Assembly (NCBI GenBank): GCA_015680685.1
Contig: MNCI01034224.1
Coordinates: 100,760-164,759 of the forward strand
Origin: Gnetum montanum
Lineage: Eukaryota > Streptophyta > Gnetopsida > Gnetales > Gnetaceae
Length of the DNA stretch: 64,000 bases
Reading direction: 5' to 3'
The notes under the pieces were generated by a model. That model was not told where the DNA came from and searched no databases. It saw only the letters and a list, made by a program, of their open reading frames with translations. Positions 34,593 to 46,909 of the stretch are shown here, one piece after another; position 1 is the first letter of the stretch, and every line of letters begins with the position of its first letter. The position numbers and the translations under genes are program-made.

Positions 34593-35887
34593 AAACTATG
34601 AAGTAACACCCTAGATGTGTGGGGCTGATGTAACGAAAGTGGCCTCATCTGTTTGCACTGGTGACCTGTACTGGGTGGACGTGGACGTGGGTAGTCCATG
34701 TTGAGATACCAGTGCTTGAGTGCTCATTAACACTTAGTGAGTGGTCATTTGTCCCATGCGAGGGTGGAATGATGGGTTCACGTAGGCATGGGAACTGAGG
34801 GTATGGTATGAATCCTCAGGTTCAAATTATGCCTCAAAGTCATCTATATCATGTTGGTTTTGGGTCTCCTCAGTGGTTCGTCATATGTTTTGGCTCCTTG
34901 CCAGAAGGGGCTGAGAGATGAGTCAATGGTGAGGCTCAGAAAGGGGGATGATGTCATGTACAGAGGGGATGAATTCATAACCTCCCATGTATATGCACTC
35001 GAAGTTTCATTTTGCCTCCTGTTCTGTGGTGTCAAGGGGAAGGTTGACCTAAATCTTCACATAGATAAAGTTGTACTATTCCTGTGTGAGAATTATGAAG
35101 GTGCATACATTAGAGTTCTGAGATGACTTCATGGTGATGTGTGATAGGGCAGCGTATAAGCTAGCTAATAAGTGCCAAGTGTTTTTCGGGCTAAGTGTGC
35201 AACGTGTGCAATGTGGCTGAACTACAGTGTGTGTAGTGTGACTAACTGTCCAGCGTGTGAACACTGAAAATTTGTCTAAATGTCCAACGTGTCAACACTG
35301 GAAAATTTTCTAAGTGTTATTAGCGTATACAGCGTAAACAACAAGAAAATGTTCTAAGTGTTGTCAATGTATACAGTGTAAATGGGAGAAATTTGTCTAA
35401 GTGTTGGAACAGCGTATACAACGTAAACAGGAAAAAATTTGGCTAAGTATAGAATGGGTATACTTGCCAGCATACACCCTCAGTGTGCAGACTTGTCTAC
35501 TCAGCATACACCTAAGTTTGGCAGCGTGTAAGTGCTAGTGTCAGCATACAAACCACTCTAATACCGTACAAGCCGTGTTCAGGGATTGGTGGTAGCGTAC
35601 AGACTGAACCCCCAGTGTACAAGCTTCAACAATCAGCGTACAGGGTGAACTGGCAGTGTACAGACAGAGTGCACAGCACGCAGATTGGACAGCATGTAGA
35701 TAGGCTAGGTAGTGTATACACGCTGGGATTGCAGCAGATCTGGCTGAACAGGGCACGAATTTGGAAGATTAAAAATTAGATCTATGCTGACAGAGTATAG
35801 ATCTGAGAAAACCAACTGTAGATCTGGGATCACAGGGAGTGGATCTATGAGGTCTATGGTGGATCAGAGTAGATCTAAGCAATGGGA
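34593..35887 (-). other. TR-GAG 5' leader with word cluster and tandem repeat
   Basis: This is noncoding sequence between primer site and gag. From 35140 to 35760 it is filled with variants of CAGCGTGTACA / AGTGTACAGAC, the same words as the U3 of this element. Within it, 35264-35450 is a ~45-60 bp tandem repeat (GAAAATTTGTCTAAGTGTT units). Confidence 0.6.
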
Positions 35888-35906
35888 GGTCCTCCTTCTA
35901 GCACCA
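35888..35906 (-). promoter_or_regulatory. TR-GAG primer-binding site, tRNA-Asn type
   Basis: The minus strand reads TGGTGCTAGAAGGAGGACC five bases after the 5' LTR, matching the tRNA-Asn complement except for transitions. Confidence 0.7.
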
Positions 35907-35911
35907 TTTTC

Positions 35912-37536
35912 TGTACTATCTGAGATCGTCGGTACAAGGCTGGAATGCACAAGCACTGGGAGATCTGCAGACAAGCATAGAAGACTCTACCTTTGCTTGG
36001 GGGTGAGCTGGAACTGACAAAGGTAGAGTACCTTGGGTGGTCCGCACATGGATCAGACAAGGATCTCCCCAAATGTATGCCAATGTGCAATACGCTGGGT
36101 TATTTGTAAACAACATAATCAATGTAAACCAGAACATAAATGTGTAGGAATATAAACAAAGAGGCAAGCAAGAATGAATGAAAACTATAACAAATCTTGA
36201 TCAGAAATGAAGCAATTTTATTGCAAAATGAAGATTACAGTGCACCAGTCTGAACATAGTTGTGGATCTGACACAAGGCAGATGAAGAGCCCCAGTGGAT
36301 GCAGAGGGATGATGGTATGTTGGTTTGGACTACAGGCATAGCGTGAAGGTTGTATGGTCAACGTGCAAGGTAGAAGTCCAGCGTGCAGGGTGGAAGTCCA
36401 ACGTGTAGGGTTGGTGTTCCAAATCGTCTCCCAATGTGATTTTTTTTAATCCCCCTTCCTCCTTTTTTTTGTGGAAAATTGGGGTTTTTATAGGTTTTAG
36501 GGCGTGAAATTCAGAACCGGAGTGATATGAGTGGCCGTTGGTGAGAAAATTTCGGGTCGGATGACATGTGGCTGCATTGCCCGAGTGCAAAGAATATTAC
36601 AATTGTACAGCGTGCTACATGCCGGCGTGTACACGCTGGGCGTATGAACCCAGTGTACAGACTTGACCAATACAAAAGAACTGAACTTTACAAACGAACA
36701 TTACTGTTACAACAGAGAATCTTGAATTTGGCCCTTGGATTTGAGCTCTGGTGTCATGAGAATGCTACCTGTACATTTTCAGCTCATTTGGACTTGATCT
36801 AATACGGTTTTGGAAGGCTTTAAGTGGCATACACTATGCTGCACATTGGGCATGTAGATCAGCATGCAGGTTGGCTAAATCGTCTAATCGACCTCGCTTT
36901 TGGTGGTGCACACTAGGCATGCACGCTAGGTATGCAGAGTATGTATGCTCAACGTATAGGTCATGGAAGTGCATCATTTCGAGGTTGAATCTTCATTTTT
37001 GGGAGCCTAGGATGATGCCTAACAATTACCTTACCTCTGAGAGTTGATTGTAGGTGGAGATCTTATTCTGGGATGTCTGTTCTGAGAGATCCTTGATGGT
37101 GCACACTGGGCGTGCAAGCTGGGCTTGCATGAATGAAAACCCATCATTTGGAGCCCAAAATTTGATTTTCAGGAGGGTGACAACTACTGGGAACCTTGGT
37201 AAAGGTCCTAGGGGGTCTAGAATCTCAATTTTGGCATGATTTGGCTCATTTTTTGTGCCCAAAAGTTGCTGCATGTTGAGCTGCACGCTGGGCATGTAGG
37301 CTTGTGTGCAAGAAGTATACTTAGTCAAAATTAAGTGTTTTGAGTTAGAAACTTGTAGTTCTTATTGCCAGATGTTGATGTAGTCTCCAATGGATCTTGG
37401 GGAACTTTTACTTACTTGATTCAACTCCGTTTGATGTTGTTTGTGAAGTTCGCAAGTTTCGGTCATGCTGGGAAGCATCATGACCTAGCTCAATTCTTGT
37501 CCAAAAGTGTTAGGTCCAAATTTTTGTGGTGTTTCA
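35912..37536 (-). repeat. TR-GAG 5' LTR
   Basis: It spans 1,625 bp with the same ends as the 3' LTR. TATAAAAA lies at 36485-36492. Words around GCATGCCCAGTGTGCACC occupy 36600-37300. The 20-bp minisatellite (36358-36411) is one unit shorter. Confidence 0.9.
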
Positions 37537-39311
37537 ATGGTGAGTTACCACATGAGATTTAACTAACTTATTTCACTTTGCCAATAATGTTAGCCTCACA
37601 TCATTTCCATTACTCATTCTAATCCATAGCCTTGTAATCAAACTTTAATCCTCCTTACCTTGATAGCAATGAAAAACCTATGTTTGAAATTCATGCATCA
37701 TGATCATGTAACATTCTCAACATGCTCAATCATCAGGTTCATTAAATCTACAAACTCTCTATTCAACAAGAAAAGAAAAAAGTTGTCCTTGGCAATAAAA
37801 CCCAATGAAGGTTTCACTCCAAAAAAAAATGCCAAGAAAGCCAAGAGGCCAACGTAGTGTAAGGTCAAAAAAATCAATGGTTCAAAAGAAAAAGAAAAAA
37901 AACCAAGTAATCAAATAAACCTAAAAATAAAGTGTTAGTTCCTCTAGACATCATCAAGTAACCAATACCTTAAGCACAAAGCATGAAGATCTCATTAGCC
38001 AATGTAAATGTCACTATGTCATAACCATGATGTCAATACATTTGGAATTTCTTGTTAGCCCATTTGGCCATTCTCCAAATAACTAATGTAGCCATTATCT
38101 CACCTCAAATTCTTTTCATTCCATTTCAACCCTATTTCATCATCATGAGCACTCCTTATCATGATTTGATAGTTACAAAATCAAATGTGGAGAGGCAAGC
38201 ATTAGTGATGAATCCGTAACAATGTTTCACATTCTTTATTGATGCCTTTCAGGTTAATCCTCAAAACATCAACAAAGAGAAACCAACCAAGCACCTCAAG
38301 GAAAATTCATGTCCAAACAAGAAAGCTTGATAACCAAGTTTTTTCTATATAATTTGATCAAATTCAAGAGTAAACACAAATGCCTTGATTTCCCTTCAAA
38401 AATATTACCTTGTGGCCTTTTTTAGCAAAATTATAGATCATTTTTAACATGTAAAATGAAATTCATGTCTATATTGTTAAATAGGCTATGAATTTCATTA
38501 TGCTAGTATATTTGACCTCAAAAGTCAAAAACACTACCAAATATGGCATAAAAAGTCAACAATACTAGTGGTAAATACCGTGTAGTTTTGGGCCATAAAA
38601 ATGGTTTAAAATGCTACGTAACAATCTAGAAAACATGTGTAAGCATAACCAACACAACAACACCAATTCATAGCCTATTTAAGTATGAATCTACATCATT
38701 TTTGGGATCGTTTTTGGCACATCATAGATCTTTCAAGCAAAGATACCCCTTTTAGCAAGAAGAACCCTTTTTGGCAAGAAGCACAAAGAGATTTTTGCAA
38801 CCTTTTTCATCCTTTTCAAGAACTAATCACCAAGAATAGAGGAATCCTATTATAGCATTTATTAAGATCAGATTGATCAAGACATATGAGTGTAGATTTA
38901 GCTATAGAACACACTCTATCTATCTACATTAGATCTTAGAAGCCAGTTTTAGAGAGATCTCTGAAATATTTGTATAGGCTTTTGGAAACTAGTCAATATG
39001 TACTCTCTAAACCTGCGCTTTTAGAATTATTACAAAGATTAATATAGTGTTTTGTAGTTATTTTTTAACACATTTTTGCATATTACTTGCATTTTCTTGA
39101 TTTGTTCTTAGATTCAGCGTTGAATCTTGTATTTACATGTTTTCACCCATTCTCGCATATTTAACTCAGTAATAGATTTTCCAAGTCCTTAGTTGATCGG
39201 CAAGACCACCTAAGGTGCCTTAGATACTTCTCAAGGCTTGTGGATTTTGAGGTAAGATTGTTCCGCACTAAGATCTTTGGTTTTCCAACATCAAATTTTT
39301 TAGTCATTACA
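37537..39311 (+). mobile_element. Element C, right part with LTR
   Basis: It resumes after the TR-GAG insertion with the duplicated ATGGT. Alignable landmarks with A include AAACCCAATGAAGGTTTCA, CATAACCATGATGTCAA and ATCATCATGAGCACTC. The LTR runs 38466-39311 (846 bp, TGTCTATATTG..GTCATTACA). Confidence 0.65.
38466..39311 (+). repeat. LTR of element C
   Basis: The start TGTCTATATT and the last 130 bp match LTR A. The middle is diverged, with AAAGTCAA words at 38520-38580. It is followed directly by integrase sequence of E4, so C appears inserted in E4 pol. Confidence 0.6.
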
Positions 39312-39317
39312 ACAACC

Positions 39318-40190
39318 ATTGAAACCCTTTGGTATTTGAAGAATTGACTTTATGGAACCCATTACATTGATGTTAAATGGAAATTCTTACATTATAGTAA
39401 CCATTGATTATTCTACTAAGTGGTCAGAAGTAGTTGTAATTAAAGATTTCATAGCCACAATAGCTACAAAGTTCTTTTAAAAACATGTGGTGAACAAATT
39501 TGGAGTACCATGAATGTTAATATCAGATAATAGGACTCATTTCCCTAGAACTACATTCAAGAAGCTAATGTAACAACTTGGGGTCAACCATAAATTAACT
39601 ACACCTTATCACCCCCAAGAAAATGGTCAAGCTGAAGTAACTAATAAAGAAATTATAAGAATATTAATTTGAACTATGAGTTGATATAGGAAGGACTAGA
39701 GTACTAAACTTAATGATCCTTTATGGGCATATAGATCAACTTGGAAACTTCCTATAGAGTATTCACCATATGAGTTAGTTTATGCCAAATTTCCTACTCT
39801 ACCAATCCAAGAAAAATTAAATACCCTTGCAACTCCCAACACACTTGACCTAAACTTTTACTTACCTTAAAAATAATAATTAATGAATCTTAATCTCTTA
39901 GATGAAAATTAGTTAATAGCTCAAATGAGTAATGAGATCCATAAAAAAATATTCCAAACATAAATGTGACACTAAAATTAAACAAGTATCCATCAAGCTT
40001 GGAGACAAAGTCCTTTATTATAAAAGACTAAATTTCAAACTTTATGGAAAGGACCTTATATCATCCACACTAGGTATCAATCAAGCATCATGAAAATTTA
40101 TCACCCAATGAACTCATAGAAGCTCATCCTTGTCAATATCCAGCAGGTCAAACCATTATCTAACTTTCCCTATTCTAGAGACACTACCTT
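39318..40190 (+). pseudogene. E4 integrase (broken)
   Basis: Retroviral-type integrase that would join element cDNA to host DNA. The plus frame shows the catalytic core: TIDYSTKWSEVVVIKD (first Asp), MLISDNRTHFPRTTFKKL (second Asp), and TPYHPQENGQAEVTNKEI (Glu), then LNDPLWAYRSTWKLPIEYSP. The DDE residues remain but stops interrupt (for example after KFF and RILI). The C-terminal part near 40.0 kb has LWKGPYIIHTRYQSSIMKIY. The N-terminal zinc domain and everything upstream are absent. Confidence 0.75.
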
Positions 40191-40244
40191 GCATAATAGA
40201 CCACTACTGTCTATTCAATCTTCCAAAATTCTACCTTTAACAAT

Positions 40245-40255
40245 AGTCATGGGGG
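40245..40255 (+). promoter_or_regulatory. Internal polypurine-like motif in E4
   Basis: AGTCATGGGGG lies just after the integrase end, at the place where E1 has the same motif (7617-7630). Confidence 0.4.
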
Positions 40256-42220
40256 TGTCAATTATGACACTTACCCACCAAAACTTCTTTTTACATTCTT
40301 TTTATACTTTTCACATTTTTTACCAATTTTTACATTCTTTGATATCTTTACCATTTTTTTAAACTTTTGGCATTTCTTATCATCTTTTATCCTTTAATAT
40401 ATTTCAAATTATTTGTACATTTTTCTATTCTTACCTATTTCTCATTCTTCTATAATATTTACTATTTTTCATGTACCGATTTTTGTTCATTTTTGTAATA
40501 AAATGTAAAGAAATAAACAAGATGTATTCCAAACAATACGGATTTTATCCTATATTATCAAATCATTAAAGGACAAATCATATATGTAGTGAGATTAACA
40601 CAATAATAATCTAATAATTCACATAATAAAAAATTTCTAAGGGCTTCACTGGAAAGACATGTTACCCATGCTTGAAGGTAGATGACTTCTTAGAAATTTC
40701 ATGCTTTCTTGGACTCGCATTGGTTATCGAGCTAGAAAGACATATTACCCATGCCTGAAGGCACTCCTTTGTCTAATGACCAAGTCTCCTTTAAAATAAA
40801 CTATGTTGATTAATAAATTTCTTCATTGTATTTCATTATTAAGAGTTAATATCTTCTTATAGTTGTAATAGTCTTGTGGTTGTTAGTCTTAAGATGATAC
40901 AATGCGAGGTCACTAGTAAGTGGTATGAACTTAGTTTGGATCTTGGATGGTAAGGCTAATGATCATCCTAACCATTCATTACACATACAATTCATTATGC
41001 CTATGGTAAGACATCTCACATCCTATTTTTTGAAATCCTTGCTATTACCATTCCACCTCACTATTATATATTATTATAATTTGATACTCTTGTATAATAT
41101 AGTGTTATTTTCTTATTGAGGCAATCCTAATATGTATGTTTTGGAAGAAAAGTATGTTTTACATTTAACCCCTTGAGTGCCTACAAATACTTGGAGGTGT
41201 TCTTATGTAAGGGCATTAAGGGCAAGGGCCTATTTTAGGAAGGATCCATTTGTATAACTCTTATGCTTCATACCTAATAACTAAACCCACATCATCTTGT
41301 AACTCCTAAATATTTGCACAATCATTGTTATTTCCCTACATGCTCATCTTCATTCATATGTTCAAAAATTTTGGCAAACCATCTCCTAAAAAGCTTAATT
41401 AACTTACCTTTCCCAAACTCCTTCTTTCACATTTTCAAAAACTAATTCCTATATTCTGAGCATCATCTATGATTAAGAACCCTTTAGACTGTCTATATAT
41501 CTTTTAGACTATCGATTCTATCAAATTTTCCATCAAAAATTGTACAAAATTTTGAAAATTTTAATGATGATATCACAAATAAAATATATTAGCCCCTACG
41601 ATATCTTATCCATGAAGTCATATCTAAGATATCTCCCTAATAAAAATCTATATATACACACTAGGTGTTATGAAATTTTTTTGATTCTTTCATTTCACAC
41701 CTAGGAAGTTCATGTCATTTTTCTAACCTTCAAATTTTTAAGAGCCATATCTTTCTCATTGAAAATCTGATTTGAGTGATTCTTGTTTTCTTTTTCTCAC
41801 ATAGTGACCAACTTAGTCATGGGATAGGGTACTACATGTGGTTTTTGCAAATTGCATCAAATTTTTCTAATGCCTAGAAGAAAAAAGTAAGGGTAAGAAC
41901 AATAAGAGATGATTACATTCTAACCTAATGATTCTTCCCAAATAAATATTTGAAATTTTTTAGACAAAAAAATTAAATATTGTGATAGGTCATCCAAGAT
42001 AAATTTGTTTGAAATCATTAGAAATTATTCCATTAAGGATTTCTCTTGTAAAAGGTTTTATCTAAATTACAAATTTTTCTAACTCTTCAATCTTAATTAA
42101 AAATAAAATTGATAATAAGAAATGATTTTAATTAAAATTCAAAAACTCAAGGAAGGGTTATGAACTAATAGAGATTTTTCTAAATTATTTAGGTAATCTT
42201 AAAAATATTTATAATTGCAA
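40256..42220 (+). other. E4 spacer
   Basis: It is T-rich and then AT-rich, with no supported gene. TTTTTACATTC units at 40.29-40.45 kb and the GGGCATTAAGGGCAAGGGCC stretch near 41.2 kb match the E1 spacer. GATATC-like words with CTATATATACAC occur near 41.57-41.66 kb. The tract ends TTATAATTGCAA before the ORFX ATG. Confidence 0.5.
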
Positions 42221-44925
42221 ATGCCTTCCAAGAGACACAAACCAAAGGGACCATTACAACCAATAGGGCAAAGACCCAGAGAAAGAGGTAGAGGATAAGA
42301 TGGAGCAAAAACTCTACCTACAAATCAAGAGGCTTACTCATACAACATCCATTAGCCTACATCTATGATAGGATAATTTTCATATGTAGAAGTTGTTGCA
42401 TCACCTACTCTAAAGCAAGGAGAGCACCTCACACTCTCAAATGAGTGTTTACAAGGCATTCAAGAGAAGTCCATTATGTCTACTATCATAGTGGAGCTAA
42501 ATTTTGACCATTTATGGAGTTTGTGCCTACAAAATTTTTTAGATACAAGACTCTCCTTTGTGATCCACCATTTCAAGTAATGATGAATGATATTTGGGGG
42601 AAGTTCATTAGTTTTTGAAGAATAAAAAAGATGATGTGACTGTAAAAATTGAGGAATTTACAATGCCATACTTAGTAGAAGAAAGAGCAAAATATTCCAA
42701 ATGTTAAAGCCAATATTGCTCAAATATCTACAAGGTCTAACATCAAGGCAAGCAAATTATGACTCAATCAAACTAGTAAGGAGTATAACGAATTATCAAT
42801 GGCCAAGAAGGTTTATTTCAAGATTGGAACATATCACATATTCCCAACAAAAAGACTCAATCAAATTTCCACCTATGCCACCAAAGGAAGTACCATCCTG
42901 ATGGGAAAATTCTAGGTTAATATTGCCCATATGCTATTTTTGCAAATATAAATGAGATTTGAGGAGAAGAAGACAAGGAAACTTATTTTTTCATTTCCTT
43001 GTCTCATCAAAAGATTTTACCAACAAGCAATAATTTTGGGCTATATTAATGATGTACTCTGCAAAGCCAAAAATACCTCATATGTTGAAATTTCAAAACC
43101 AGTTCCACCAAAGAAGGATCAAGTTGAAAAGCTAAAAATCACTAAGGGAGTAATAGGATCTACACTTGCAAGAAACATTCCAACCATGGGAATGGAATAA
43201 CTGGGACCCAGTGGGTTAACACCAATTGCTTATAAACCAAAACAAAGTGCTCCACTAGCACAACATGATAATAGATCCTTGATGAGTCATTTGTAGCAGA
43301 TTGCTGAAACCATAACTTGGGGAAGCCATGAAGTCTCAAGCCTATACAAAGTACAAGAAAATAATAAAAATCTTACCATATTAATAGGATCTACAAGCAT
43401 TCAAGTCTCATTATAGGTAGGAGAAGATGAAGATTAGACACAACAGATTTTGGAAAACATTGCATCTTTCCAAGTAATGTTAGAAATAGAAGAAGAAGCC
43501 ATAATAGTGACGATGCAACATCAGGATGTAGAAGGAGCAGCAAAGGTCATCATGGGTCATATTAAAAAATTCTTTAATGTTCTCGTTGTATCACCAGCTG
43601 ATATTACCAGTGCAAAAGATGTGGAAACTATAGCCAGAATGTTAATGACCCCCGTAGAGCATGAAGATATATTGAAAAGATTGCTAAAATGGGATAATTA
43701 ATGTAGAACCTTTTTGATATCCCTATTGACATCATTGTAGTCTAGTCTAAATTAATTTCAACAAAAGATAAACTATTAATGGAAAAAACTAGGATGCAAC
43801 ATGCTAAAAGTAAAAAGTAGAGGTTACAAGAGGAATTCAGCACACTAAGAGCAGAAAGATAAGACCATGCATGACATATTATACTTGATCAATTATAACA
43901 ATTTAGAAGTGAACAAATTGACCAACTAATCACCAAATATACTCAGATGGAGATGGAAAAGGAGAAAGTAGTATGAAATGCTTTAGTGGTAGATGCCCAA
44001 ACATACGCCCATGGCAAAGCTCTAATTGCATTAGAAGAGAAAAATAAAAGAATTGCTACTGAAAAAATAAGGCTGATAGATATACAAAAGCAAAGGAATG
44101 TGCTAGAAGAAAGTATTCATTAGTTGGAAGAATAATTTACCAGAGTCAACCTCAATATCAAACAATTGGCCCAAGAAAATAAAATCCTATCAATGAAAGA
44201 AGTCCATGCTATACAATAAAAATCAACAATTAAAATCAACGAATGAATAAATGAGATCGAAAAACATGAATGGCTAAAAGATCCAAATGATCAAAGATAG
44301 AATCAACTCTATTACAGCAAAAATACCTTATTAGCAGTCCATCTTAGATAGTCTTACCCACATACATTAAGCCGAAGTGAAGAACAAGACTTGTAGATTG
44401 AAGATTCAACATAATACATTTTGTTAACAAATCTTCAAGATGCTAACTTAGCCAAGTTGATAGTAAGTAGGCCCAAAAAAGAATTGGAGTAGTTTGTAAC
44501 TATTATATATTCAATGTACAAAAAGGAGTTTGTTGATAGAAAGAATTCTCGGCATAAGCTTCACATGGTAAACTCAGAATGCCAAGTACTCAAAGCTAGC
44601 TACCATGACCAAAAGGATGTAGCAACAAGCTTATCAAAAAGGATGATAGATTATCAAGAATTGAAGAAAATGACTAGAGCCTCTGAAGAAGAATTAATGT
44701 AGTTTGCAGCATGATATGTTAAACCAAATAAGATACTCCCCCAATTACCATGTCCTTGGGAAATACCAACTTCAACTAACATTGTTGAATTTTCCTAGAC
44801 GGTACATGATCCGAGATCAGAAGAAGAAAAAATTAGGGCACTACTAAATAGGTACTAATTTAAAAAGCCTAATAACAAGGGAAAGAAGTTGATGTAGGAG
44901 CCACCACCACTTAGAACATGAAGAA
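42221..44925 (+). pseudogene. E4 accessory ORF (ORFX), about 900 codons, broken
   Basis: The basic, nuclear-signal-like N-terminus MPSKRHKPKGPLQPIGQRPR is followed by a globular part in shifting frames. That includes LVRSITNYQWPRRFISRL (42.77 kb) and KLIFSFPCLIKRFYQQAIIL (42.98 kb). The FPxLI..L motif resembles the plant transposon-protein or Athila ORF family; this is recollection, not a search. From 43.75 kb it becomes a long Glu/Lys/Gln-rich coiled coil. It ends with LPQLPCPWEIPTSTNI and DPRSEEEKIRALLNRY. Homologous segments occur in E3 (47.06-50.0 kb) and E5 (57.06-57.58 kb). The position between integrase and 3' LTR is that of env-like ORFs. Function is unknown. Confidence 0.6.
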
Positions 44926-45120
44926 GACTACATCAAGCTTTGTCTTATCTTATTTTTGACAAATGTGTTAATCATACATAACATGGTAGTTTTAAAACAT
45001 CACTCAATCCACAATGTAGCATTCCTAGTAGAGTTAGTCATGTATATATGTGTTATAATATTAAGGTCTATGTAACCCCATAAATTTGTAAAGAATTATA
45101 TCCTCCTTTTGTTTTTTAAC

Positions 45121-45153
45121 TCAAGGATGAGTTTTTAGTTAGTCGTGGGGCTA
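45121..45153 (+). promoter_or_regulatory. E4 polypurine tract and conserved box
   Basis: TCAAGGATGAGTTTTT, then AGTCGTGGGGCTA, lies directly before the LTR start TGATAAAG. Confidence 0.65.
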
Positions 45154-45665
45154 TGATAAAGTAGTTACTATGCAAAGTTTAGGATATCATATTTATGAAA
45201 TCGTAGCTTTGCATACTTCATCATAAATACGATGTAGTGGATCATGGTCATGCCTATAAATACCAACCTACCATCACATTGAAATAAAAAAAAATTACAA
45301 ATCCTTAGCAAAACTCTTGAAGTTTGTTTTTTTAAGTTAGAGTTAGAGTGAATCTTCATAGTGTGGTAAATTAGAGTTATACATAATCTTTATTCAAGTG
45401 GATTATTCCTGGGCATAATTTGTGAACTAAAATAAAGATCAAGATTGTTCTTCATCATTGTAGCATATTACTTACCATAGCTTTACTTTTTATTATGTTT
45501 ACTTTTATTTAGTCATTTATATTTCCTAAGTCCTTTAATATTTTAATGTCTATTAGTAAGGCAAAATAAGTAAGATTGGTTTTCAGTGTAAAGTGTAATT
45601 GTTTGGTAACCCAATCATGAATTTGCTAAATTCACTCAGTAGTGAAGTTACTTGGTAATCCCAGT
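45154..45665 (+). repeat. E4 3' LTR, cut by E5
   Basis: It begins TGATAAAGTAG. Words around GGATATCATATTTATGAAATCG are followed by TATAAATA at 45255-45262. It stops at CTTGGTAATCCCAGT, where E5 begins. Homology with the E5 LTR covers TTCACTCAGTAGTGA..CTTGGTAAT. Confidence 0.7.
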
Positions 45666-46022
45666 TGATGAGTGGTGACATATCCTAACAATCTACCATA
45701 TAAGTCACAAGTGTTCATGTGCAACCAGATCGTAATCCATGGATGAGCAATGTAATAATGCTAAGAGTTAATGTTCAATTTGCAATTATTATCTTTTCAC
45801 TTTGAGTTAGTAAAATCTAGATATATGGTTTAGCTCATAGTAAGGCATATGATAGATGATGTTGTGAGGCTCTCATTGCTCCTAGTGATGAACATGATTG
45901 AAAAGTGAATTCAAAATCTAAGCCTAAGTAATACTAAAAGGAAAATCTATTCTAGTCAAGAGTGATGAGTATCTATTCCTGGTTTAGCAGTCACATCTTG
46001 GGCTTATATAATTATTACTAGG
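45666..46022 (-). repeat. E5 3' LTR, left part (split by E3)
   Basis: The plus strand starts TGATGAGTGGTGACAT, the inverse of the lineage end ..CTCATCA. It continues at 56335-56866 on the other side of E3. Joined length is about 889 bp, equal to E3 LTRs (887 and 890). Confidence 0.75.
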
Positions 46023-46909
46023 TGATGAGCGGTGATGTATCCCTACGCCCAACCATATGAATCATGAGCATTCATGCGCAACCCGATTGAATTTCGAAGA
46101 TGACAAGCACTTACGTACATAGAATTCTAGTTAGCAAAACCTTAGTTAGAGTGGTCGTTGTCTTCCCAACCTCACTTATGATATTCTAAAACGATGGTTG
46201 AGTGAGATTGAGGCCATTGATTTTTATAAGTTTTCTTTTTATCTTTAAAGTCTAATTCTTCTAGTGTAGGAAATGAAAGGCTATATAATTTTACAATTGC
46301 TCTACTCTATCACTTAATTATCCCTAGCATAAACAACCGATCCCATCCTTCGTTCACATCTTGAGCATATCCTAACCACTACTAGGTTACCAAACATTAT
46401 GCATCACTGGGTTGCCAAGTGTCAGATATATGTTCGAGATGGTCGTGCTTATGGTTCTTATAAACTATAAAAAGGACTGTAACTATAAAGTGATAATAAT
46501 AAAAGCTTTTAGAATTGTTAAAATATTAAAATATTTTAATGCTTAAGTAGTTTAATCCAAATTCTACAAGGAATGTTTAAAAAGTTCATCTTTATTGTTG
46601 GTCACGCCAATGGGCTCAAGTACATTAGCGCTCGAATAAAGAGTTGTACACTCTTCAAACTCTTGCTGCGGGCACTTGGGAAATATTCTAACTTTTACAA
46701 AGATAAACTGTAAGAGCTTCACTACAACTTGAACAACATATGCCATAAATGCAATGGTTGCACCATATTTATAGTAGAAAATGGACACTGCGTTGACAAG
46801 GCCATGTCAGCACTTGGAAAGATGCATCGATGGGATCACATTAACGTAGCCATGTTAACAAGGCTTCGTTGACATGGCCCAGTTGACGCAGTAACTAGAT
46901 GCTTCATCA
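46023..46909 (-). repeat. E3 3' LTR
   Basis: It spans 887 bp. The minus strand starts TGATGAAGCATC and ends CCGCTCATCA. The TATA box (minus) is TATAAATA at 46766-46773. Upstream words are GTTGACGCAGT / AACGTAGCCATGTTAAC (46788-46895). Confidence 0.88.

Larger units (their letters stand above)
27858..37536 (-). mobile_element. TR-GAG-type non-autonomous LTR retrotransposon with target duplication
   Basis: This element of 9,679 bp has direct LTRs 27858-29499 and 35912-37536, flanked by ATGGT on both sides (27853-27857, 37537-37541). On the minus strand the order is 5' LTR, tRNA-Asn primer site, a leader full of CAGCGTGTACA-type words, gag, aspartic protease, several tandem arrays, polypurine tract, 3' LTR. 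No reverse transcriptase, RNase H or integrase is recognisable, so it fits the terminal-repeat-with-GAG class that must be mobilised in trans. LTR pairs differ mostly by transitions, and gag is open for 322 codons. It looks younger than its neighbours. Confidence 0.9.
39312..45665 (+). mobile_element. E4: Athila-like element, 3' half
   Basis: The order is integrase core remnant, internal polypurine-like motif, T-rich spacer shared with E1, long accessory ORFX, polypurine tract, 3' LTR. Its 5' half is missing at the boundary with LTR C. Its 3' LTR is cut at 45665 by E5. Confidence 0.7.
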
